The notes below the pieces were generated by a model. The model made no database searches. It worked only from the letters and a program-made list of their open reading frames with translations, and was not told where the DNA came from. From NCBI GenBank assembly GCA_014380505.1, contig JACMJT010000601.1:1-7202 (forward strand): 7,202 nucleotides of DNA, written 5' to 3'. Source of the stretch: Hyphomicrobiales bacterium (GTDB lineage Bacteria > Pseudomonadota > Alphaproteobacteria > Rhizobiales > Aestuariivirgaceae). The translations under genes and the position numbers were made by a program. This document shows positions 1 through 5,983 of this stretch, one piece after another (the stretch's first letter is position 1; the number at the start of each line of letters is the position of its first letter).

Positions 1-2087
<2,087 letters not shown>

Positions 2088-2096
2088 ATTGGTGAG

Positions 2097-2123
2097 GTTA
2101 GAGGGCTACTGGGCAGCGGGCAA
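2097..2123 (-). promoter_or_regulatory. Tentative promoter for the riboswitch-bluB transcript
   Basis: On the minus strand TTGCCC (2123-2118) and TCTAAC (2102-2097) are separated by 15 bases. The start would fall a few bases before the riboswitch P1. The spacing is short and the -10 is weak, and the -35 lies inside the lysR coding end. Read-through from lysR is the alternative. Confidence 0.25.
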
Positions 2124-3044
2124 GGGCGCTCTTTCGCTCTGCGCCGCCGCTTCCGCGAAGATCCAGTCTCGGAAGGCCTTGATCATGGGATTTTGGGCGG
2201 CGAGTGGCGTGATCACGTAGTAGGCGAATTGCGGCGGGCTCTTGAGGCTGAGCTCGAAGGGCTTGACCAGGCGTCCTGCGGCGAGATCGTCGGCGGTCAA
2301 GGTCGTTTCACCCAGCGCCACCCCTTGGCCGTCGATAGCCGCCTGGATCGCCAGCGACGAGTGGCTGAAATGCAGGCCCCGCGTCTCATTGAAATCCGTA
2401 ACGCCCGCCGCCAGCATCCACATGCGCCAGTTGGGCCAGACCGCGTCCTGTGCGTCCCACGCGACATGAATGAGCGTATGGGCCAGCAGATCGCGCGGCT
2501 CCCGGATGGGCTTGCGGCCCTTCAGCAGCGCTGGGCTGCACACCGGAAACAATACGTCTTCGAAGAGCTTTTCGACCTTGAGGCCCGGATAATTGCCCTT
2601 GCCGAAGCGGATAGCCACATCGACATCGTCGCGGTCGAAGTCCAGCGTGGTGGAGGAGACATCGACCCGCACGTCGGCGCCCGGCATCGCCGCCAGAAAC
2701 CGGTCGAGGCGGGGCACCAGCCATTTCGCCGCGATCGAAGGCGAGGCCGTGACCCTGATCTGGGTGGGATTCTCCAATTGCCGGATGCGTTGGAGGGAGC
2801 GGGTGAGGCCGGCAAGCGCATCGGCGATGGCGGGCCGCAGGATTTCTCCCTGACGGGTCAACTGCATGGTGCGGCTGGTACGCAGGAACAGGCTGACGCC
2901 GACCTGATCCTCGATTTCCTTGATCTGGTGGCTAACGGCGGCCGGGGTGACGTTGAGCTCGGCGGCAGCCTTGGTGAAACTCAAATGCCTGGCGGAGGCA
3001 TCGAAGGCTTTAAGGGCCTGTAGTCCGGGAATGAAACGCAGCAT
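2106..3044 (-). CDS. LysR-family transcriptional regulator, GcvA-like
   Basis: 312 residues, the usual length for the family. The N-terminal winged helix-turn-helix spans about residues 7-66 (LQALKAFDASARHLSFTKAA, then TPAAVSHQIKEIEDQVGVSL, LFLRTSRTMQLTRQGE). The effector-binding domain from about residue 95 has the GcvA-subfamily pattern: TASPSIAAKWLVPRL, DVAIRFGKGNYPGL, and HSSLAIQAAIDGQGVALG. GcvA-type regulators control metabolic genes or resistance functions, often the divergent neighbour; the effector here is unknown. The start at 3044 keeps the standard LRFIPGLQALKAF lead; the upstream Shine-Dalgarno is weak (GAAGATCCC). The gene is divergent from a 48-codon gene, and the shared intergenic region carries an inverted repeat suited to a LysR dimer. 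On its own strand it precedes the bluB riboswitch with only about 20 bases between. Confidence 0.93.
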   Translation of the reverse strand: MLRFIPGLQALKAFDASARHLSFTKAAAELNVTPAAVSHQIKEIEDQVGVSLFLRTSRTMQLTRQGEILRPAIADALAGLTRSLQRIRQLENPTQIRVTASPSIAAKWLVPRLDRFLAAMPGADVRVDVSSTTLDFDRDDVDVAIRFGKGNYPGLKVEKLFEDVLFPVCSPALLKGRKPIREPRDLLAHTLIHVAWDAQDAVWPNWRMWMLAAGVTDFNETRGLHFSHSSLAIQAAIDGQGVALGETTLTADDLAAGRLVKPFELSLKSPPQFAYYVITPLAAQNPMIKAFRDWIFAEAAAQSERAPLPAAQ

Positions 3045-3050
3045 GGGATC

Positions 3051-3093
3051 TTCAAACGGTTTTTGAGGATATCGATAAAACTAGTCGTTTGAA
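3051..3093. promoter_or_regulatory. 8-bp perfect inverted repeat, candidate LysR operator
   Basis: TTCAAACG at 3051-3058 is exactly repeated in inverse as CGTTTGAA at 3086-3093, with 27 bases between. A smaller palindrome, TATCGATA (3070-3077), sits close to the centre of symmetry. The right arm overlaps the predicted -35 of both divergent genes and the left arm lies at the predicted lysR start point. Position and symmetry suit autoregulation plus control of the divergent gene; binding is inferred. Confidence 0.5.
3066..3093 (-). promoter_or_regulatory. Predicted sigma-70-type promoter of lysR
   Basis: On the minus strand TTCAAA (3093-3088) and TATCCT (3071-3066) are 16 bases apart. Transcription would start near 3059, leaving a leader of about 15 bases before the ATG at 3044. 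The -35 is inside the right arm of the inverted repeat. Confidence 0.4.
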
Positions 3094-3117
3094 CGGGATT
3101 CTACAATCACTTATCTT
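3089..3117 (+). promoter_or_regulatory. Predicted sigma-70-type promoter of the 48-codon gene
   Basis: TTGAAC (3089-3094) and TATCTT (3112-3117) are separated by exactly 17 bases, a good match to the housekeeping consensus. Transcription would start near 3124, about 30 bases before the ATG at 3155. The -35 overlaps the right arm of the inverted repeat, so a bound LysR protein could contact polymerase there. Confidence 0.5.
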
Positions 3118-3154
3118 TGGGTCATCGAAGAATTGTTAACAAGGATTGAAGATC

Positions 3155-3301
3155 ATGACCCGCCACACCTCTCCCTTCTGGACCACCCTGGGCACGGCTT
3201 TGCAGTTTTTCAGCAACAGGCCGCACACTGAGACGGGCCTCCAGATTCTGCAACGGGACTACAACCGCATCATGTTCGAAAACCGGCATTGGCTGCTGTA
3301 G
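3155..3301 (+). CDS. Small protein of 48 residues, unrecognised
   Basis: Starts MTRHTSPFWTTLGTALQFF and ends MFENRHWLL. I do not recognise the family. The composition is protein-like rather than random: an aromatic/hydrophobic N-terminal stretch (FWTTLGTALQFF, residues 8-19), then a polar middle with NRPHTETG, then an amphipathic ILQRDYNRIMFENRHWLL end. It is too polar overall for a clear membrane span and has no signal peptide. An AAGG sequence at 3141-3144 is about 10 bases from the ATG. It has a good predicted promoter and is divergent from a LysR gene, the classical arrangement for a LysR target. A perfect 11-bp hairpin follows the stop. It may be co-transcribed with the H-NOX gene downstream. 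Being short, it could still be a chance frame. Confidence 0.55.
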   Translation: MTRHTSPFWTTLGTALQFFSNRPHTETGLQILQRDYNRIMFENRHWLL

Positions 3302-3314
3302 TCCGATACCATTA

Positions 3315-3347
3315 TTCCCCGCCGGGCTCGTTCCGGCGGGGAACCCA
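3315..3347 (+). repeat. REP-like hairpin, copy 1
   Basis: A perfect 11-bp stem, TTCCCCGCCGG (3315-3325) with CCGGCGGGGAA (3333-3343), closes a 7-base loop GCTCGTT and is followed by CCCA. The loop and the CCA tail match two other hairpins in this window (3994-4023 and, inverted, 4061-4090) while the stem bases differ. No T-run follows, so it is a poor intrinsic terminator as written, though it could stall polymerase or protect the mRNA end of the 48-codon gene. Confidence 0.7.
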
Positions 3348-3362
3348 ACGACAATTGTACAT

Positions 3363-3405
3363 ACGGAACGCCTCCCTGTAAGTCTCTCAACAGGGGAGAT
3401 TCCGT
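3363..3405 (+). promoter_or_regulatory. Inverted repeat enclosing the H-NOX ribosome-binding site
   Basis: ACGGAA (3363-3368) pairs with TTCCGT (3400-3405), and CTCCCTGT (3372-3379) pairs with ACAGGGGAG (3390-3398) with one bulge. The AGGGGAG Shine-Dalgarno (3392-3398), 7 bases before the H-NOX ATG, is therefore in the 3' arm. In RNA this would hide the ribosome-binding site; as DNA it could be an operator. A weak promoter-like pair, TTGTAC (3355-3360) and TGTAAG (3377-3382), lies across the left arm. If that promoter is used, only the 3' arm is transcribed. Confidence 0.55.
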
Positions 3406-3936
3406 ATGCATGGAATAATTCACTCGGAGCTTAAAAAGTTCGTCGAAACCAAACATGGCGCTAACGCCTGGAAAGCCGTCCTTCAAGAAGCCGGATTTGA
3501 GAACAAAGTATATTTATCCAATACCGTCTATGCGGACGAAGAGGCCATCGCTATCGTTACCGCGGCCTCCAGGCTCACTGGCACGCCGCCGGAAGACATT
3601 CTAGAAAACTTTGGCGAGTTCATTGTTCCCGCCCTGATGAGCACCTTCCGGCCGATGACCAAGTCGACGTGGAAGACAATGGATCTGCTCCTGAACACCG
3701 AGGAGACAATCCACAAGGCCGTTCGCATCAAAAATCCAGGTGCGCAACCGCCTCGCCTGAAGTTCAAACAGACGGGGCCGAACACGCTGCGATTCAACTA
3801 CAACTCCTGGCGCCGGATGTCTTCGGTGGCGAAAGGCATCATCAAGGGAGTGGCGAAGTACTATGGAGAGACCGTAGATATCCAGGAGCGTAAGGGACCC
3901 GGCGGCAGCAGTGAAATGGATATTACGATAAACTAG
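3406..3936 (+). CDS. Stand-alone H-NOX (heme NO-binding) protein
   Basis: 176 residues, the size of single-domain bacterial H-NOX proteins, which bind heme and sense nitric oxide (or O2 in some anaerobes). The full domain is present. It opens with MHGII, typical of the family. The proximal heme-ligand histidine is H103 in ETIHKAV. The conserved proline is in NPGAQPPRL (P116), and the heme-propionate motif Y-x-S-x-R is intact as Y132, S134, R136. Aligned by eye to the Thermoanaerobacter (Caldanaerobacter) H-NOX, the distal tyrosine that favours O2 (Tyr140) corresponds to V141 here, predicting an NO-selective sensor. A strong AGGGGAG sits 7 bases before the ATG. Partners are normally a histidine kinase or a cyclic-di-GMP enzyme, often next door; none is adjacent here. 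GC is about 55% by hand count, below the neighbours, and REP-like hairpins lie on both sides. Confidence 0.92.
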   Translation: MHGIIHSELKKFVETKHGANAWKAVLQEAGFENKVYLSNTVYADEEAIAIVTAASRLTGTPPEDILENFGEFIVPALMSTFRPMTKSTWKTMDLLLNTEETIHKAVRIKNPGAQPPRLKFKQTGPNTLRFNYNSWRRMSSVAKGIIKGVAKYYGETVDIQERKGPGGSSEMDITIN

Positions 3937-3993
3937 AGTTGTTGTCGTTGGACGGCGATTCTTTTCTCTCCATGGCTGGGCATTCCCCTAATC

Positions 3994-4023
3994 TGTCATC
4001 GCCGGACTCGTTCCGGCGATCCA
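3994..4023 (+). repeat. REP-like hairpin, copy 2
   Basis: TGTC, then an 8-bp perfect stem ATCGCCGG (3998-4005) / CCGGCGAT (4013-4020) around the 7-base loop ACTCGTT, then CCA. It shares loop and flanks with copies 1 and 3 but has different stem bases, the pattern of a dispersed palindromic repeat under structural constraint. Confidence 0.75.
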
Positions 4024-4060
4024 TTGCTCCGTTGATGGGATGACTGAGCCTTGGTCACCA

Positions 4061-4090
4061 TGGGTCCCCGCAACAAGTGCGGGGATGACA
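4061..4090 (-). repeat. REP-like hairpin, copy 3 (opposite orientation)
   Basis: Read on the minus strand it is TGTCA, then a 7-bp stem TCCCCGC (4085-4079) / GCGGGGA (4071-4065) around ACTTGTT, then CCCA. It is inverted relative to copy 2, 37 bases away, giving a head-to-head pair like a BIME. It also lies downstream of the pfp stop on the minus strand and may serve as its mRNA 3' end. Confidence 0.75.
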
Positions 4091-4118
4091 GTTGTGTGGA
4101 GCAGCTCAGACTGTCCCC

Positions 4119-5321
4119 CTATCCCGGCTGTCCGATCTCATCCAGCATTGCGGTGAACCAACAGGTCTTCACATCGAAGCGCTTGCCGCCCTTGATGCGG
4201 GTAAATTCAATGGCGCGGAGTTCGTTGCCGCGTTCCTCGTCATGGCCGATGACACCGGATACTCCCTTCAATCCGCAGTCCACTGCCACATTCACCATCG
4301 CGCGGATCAGGTCGAGATCGGCGGCGTTGGCGGCGGCGGACCTGGCGAAATAGCCGGACTTCTGCACCAGCGTTTTATCGGCGCCGATCTGTTTGGCAAA
4401 CTGTTTGCCGAACCAGTCGCCGACTTTCACCGTGTCGAGCCGCACATGGCCGAAGGCATCGCGCTCGACCGGCTCGCCCTTGGCTTCCAGCTCCTTGACA
4501 ATCTCGGCCACGGCTGCACCTTCGCTGACAAAAATGCTAACGCTATCCTTCTCATCCATCACTTTCCTGAGGCGCTTGGCTTCGGCGGCGATGTCAATCG
4601 TCATTTCGGGGAGATAAATTGCGTCGATATCCTTGTGGCGCTTGCTCAGATTGAAGGCGGGTAGGAACTCCAGACCATTGAGCCGTTCGCGCCAGTCCCT
4701 CGCCGTCGCCGCCGTAAGCCAGCCGCAGTTGCGGCCCATGACCTCATGGATAACGAGCTGGCGCGACGATGTGCTCTGCTCATTCACCACATTCTCGAAG
4801 AAGATCGCACCCTGTTCGGCGGCGGTGGCGGCTCCGAGTGTCTGGCGGATGGGGATGACATCGTTATCGACGGTCTTGGGCAGGCCGACGACGGTGAGGT
4901 TGTAATTGTTTCTGGCCAGCCAGGCCGCGAGATCGGCGGCGGTGGTGTTGGTGTCGTCGCCGCCGATGGTGTGAAGAATGGTGATGCCGTCCTTGATCAG
5001 GCGGTTGGCGGCGACGGCGAGCGGGTCTTCGCCCTCTTTCACGAGGCCACGCTTCACGGCGTCCGCCACGTTGGTGAGCTTCACGCGGCTGTTGCCGAGG
5101 GGCGTGCCGCCGTGTTTGTGCAGCACATGGGCGCCGCGCCGCACCTCGGGCGTTACCGGGATGGATTTGCCCAGCAGCAGGCCCTTGTAGCCGGCGAGAT
5201 AGCCTATCATCTCCGCGCCCGGTGCCACTTCGCTGTAGCGCTCGATGAGGCCGCCTACAGCGGACGAGAGGCAGGGCGCCAGGCCCCCTGCGGTGAGCAT
5301 GGCGATCTTGTGCTGGCGCAT
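4119..5321 (-). CDS. pfp: Pyrophosphate-dependent 6-phosphofructokinase
   Basis: 400 residues from the ATG at 5321. It interconverts fructose 6-phosphate + PPi and fructose 1,6-bisphosphate + Pi, so it works in both glycolysis and gluconeogenesis in the cytoplasm. The start MRQHKIAMLTAGGLAPCLSS carries the nucleotide/PPi loop. GGDD at 120-123 has Asp where ATP enzymes have Gly, and PKTVDND at 148-154 has Lys where ATP enzymes have Gly; these two substitutions mark PPi use. Catalytic Asp is D152; MGR at 195-197 binds fructose 6-phosphate. The frame extends to an ATG at 5384, but 5321 is preferred: GGAG lies 5 bases upstream, the protein begins at the conserved strand, and the predicted promoter lies between the two candidates. 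The gene is convergent with H-NOX and divergent from the DUF1127 unit. Confidence 0.95.
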   Translation of the reverse strand: MRQHKIAMLTAGGLAPCLSSAVGGLIERYSEVAPGAEMIGYLAGYKGLLLGKSIPVTPEVRRGAHVLHKHGGTPLGNSRVKLTNVADAVKRGLVKEGEDPLAVAANRLIKDGITILHTIGGDDTNTTAADLAAWLARNNYNLTVVGLPKTVDNDVIPIRQTLGAATAAEQGAIFFENVVNEQSTSSRQLVIHEVMGRNCGWLTAATARDWRERLNGLEFLPAFNLSKRHKDIDAIYLPEMTIDIAAEAKRLRKVMDEKDSVSIFVSEGAAVAEIVKELEAKGEPVERDAFGHVRLDTVKVGDWFGKQFAKQIGADKTLVQKSGYFARSAAANAADLDLIRAMVNVAVDCGLKGVSGVIGHDEERGNELRAIEFTRIKGGKRFDVKTCWFTAMLDEIGQPG

Positions 5322-5340
5322 GGGGGCTCCGTCAAAGGGG

Positions 5341-5383
5341 TGTTGCACGGCAGCACTAAGCAGTCTGGCGTGAATGTGCAACA
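5341..5383. promoter_or_regulatory. 8-bp inverted repeat in the pfp promoter region
   Basis: TGTTGCAC (5341-5348) is perfectly inverted as GTGCAACA (5376-5383), with 27 bases between. The right arm covers the predicted pfp -35 and the left arm lies at the predicted start point. It could be an operator; no regulator is suggested by the sequence. Confidence 0.4.
5353..5381 (-). promoter_or_regulatory. Predicted pfp promoter
   Basis: On the minus strand TTGCAC (5381-5376) and TAGTGC (5358-5353) are 17 bases apart. Transcription would begin near 5346, about 25 bases before the chosen ATG. The -10 is a modest match. Confidence 0.35.
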
Positions 5384-5492
5384 TCCGTCGGGACGCGGTT
5401 TTTGATGCTCAGCCCCTGCTTTTTGACGATGGCCTAACAGCGGCCTCACGCCCGCCTGACGCGCCCCGCCTATGGTCTCCCTGTCAGATGCA

Positions 5493-5515
5493 GCCGGATA
5501 CTCCGGCGCGCCGGC
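5493..5515 (+). repeat. Overlapping palindromes in the DUF1127 leader
   Basis: GCCGG (5493-5497) can pair with CCGGC at 5503-5507 or at 5511-5515, and CCGGCGCGCCGG (5503-5514) is itself a palindrome. These folds are mutually exclusive and lie about 11 bases before the Shine-Dalgarno. GC-rich palindromes are common by chance here, so function is uncertain. Confidence 0.3.
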
Positions 5516-5538
5516 AAAGGGACCAGAGGGAGATTGCC

Positions 5539-5781
5539 ATGACCACACTACAATCGATCAACACCGGACACGCACCAGCTGCCCCCATCGTTGCGCGTCT
5601 GTCAGCCACGATCCGCAGCCTCGCCGAAACCATCCGCTTCCGTCAACGCATGGCCCGCGACCTGGCGGTGCTCCGCGCACACGACTCTTACATGCTTGCC
5701 GATATCGGCCTGAGCCAGTTTCACCTGATGCCCGATGAGGCGCAGGAAGCGCTCTATCGCCGCCTCTCGCGGCACGCTTGA
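5539..5781 (+). CDS. DUF1127 (YjiS-like) small protein
   Basis: 80 residues. The C-terminal half carries the DUF1127 pattern: arginine-rich RFRQRMARDLAVLRAHD, then YMLADIGLSQFHL, with the signature DIGLS at 55-59. The 35-residue N-terminal extension is low in conserved features. Proteins of this family in alphaproteobacteria include small regulators linked to phosphate, stress or RNA metabolism, but no specific role can be assigned here. The ATG at 5539 has an excellent AGAGGGAGA Shine-Dalgarno (5524-5532). The reading frame stays open farther upstream but without a ribosome site. A 58-codon membrane protein gene follows 16 bases after the stop and is probably co-transcribed. No convincing promoter was found in the preceding 150 bases. 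Confidence 0.88.
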   Translation: MTTLQSINTGHAPAAPIVARLSATIRSLAETIRFRQRMARDLAVLRAHDSYMLADIGLSQFHLMPDEAQEALYRRLSRHA

Positions 5782-5797
5782 GCAAAGGAACACGACA

Positions 5798-5974
5798 ATG
5801 CGTTTCGATCTGCTCGATGAATATGCATCCGCTTACACTTTGCGCTGCCGCGAAAACTCGAGGGAACAGCCTCCCGCCCGGTCAGGCCAAGATCGCATCG
5901 CACGGCGCGCCGCGCTGGCCGTGATTGTCTTGATGATTGGCATTTCGACCGGTACTGCCTGGCTTGGATATTGA
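5798..5974 (+). CDS. Small single-span membrane protein, unrecognised
   Basis: 58 residues from the ATG at 5798, which has AAAGGA (5784-5789) 8 bases upstream. Residues 1-37 are polar and charged (MRFDLLDEYASAY at the front, DRIARRA before the span). Residues 38-57 form one hydrophobic segment, ALAVIVLMIGISTGTAWLG, with the positive residues RIARR just before it, favouring a cytoplasmic N-terminus and a C-terminal anchor. No family is recognised. It follows the DUF1127 gene closely, and in-frame upstream ATG at 5735 lies inside that gene and lacks a good ribosome site. The stop is 9 bases from the stop of the opposing TPR gene. Confidence 0.7.
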   Translation: MRFDLLDEYASAYTLRCRENSREQPPARSGQDRIARRAALAVIVLMIGISTGTAWLGY

Positions 5975-5983
5975 CACCCCGTG

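Larger units (their letters stand above)
3937..4118. other. Intergenic region between convergent H-NOX and pfp genes
   Basis: No gene is supported in this 182-base stretch between two convergent stops. It holds an inverted pair of REP-like hairpins. The pyrimidine-rich TTCTTTTCTCTCC near 3959-3971 is not preceded by a convincing stem, so no intrinsic terminator is called. Confidence 0.7.

Noticed and set aside
3315..3343. Intrinsic terminator after the 48-codon gene
   Set aside because: The stem is strong but no T-run follows on the plus strand (CCCAACGAC) and the minus strand shows only a short TAAT-type sequence; the loop and tail match the other REP-like copies.
3259..3486. Minus-strand frame across the 48-codon gene and the H-NOX start
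   Set aside because: It passes through a REP-like hairpin and the H-NOX ribosome site and has no ribosome site or family pattern.
5322..5384. Upstream ATG start of pfp at 5384
   Set aside because: No Shine-Dalgarno, adds 21 residues ahead of the conserved first strand, and lies at the predicted -35 rather than downstream of it.
4746..5405. Plus-strand frame opposite pfp
   Set aside because: Gly/Val/Asp-rich antisense frame caused by the high-GC codon pattern of pfp; no recognisable domain.
5385..5538. EcfG- or heat-shock-type promoter before the DUF1127 gene
   Set aside because: DUF1127 genes can be stress controlled, so GGAAC/GTT and CTTGAA/CCCCAT patterns were looked for; none was found with proper spacing. 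TTGACG at 5423-5428 has no good -10 partner.
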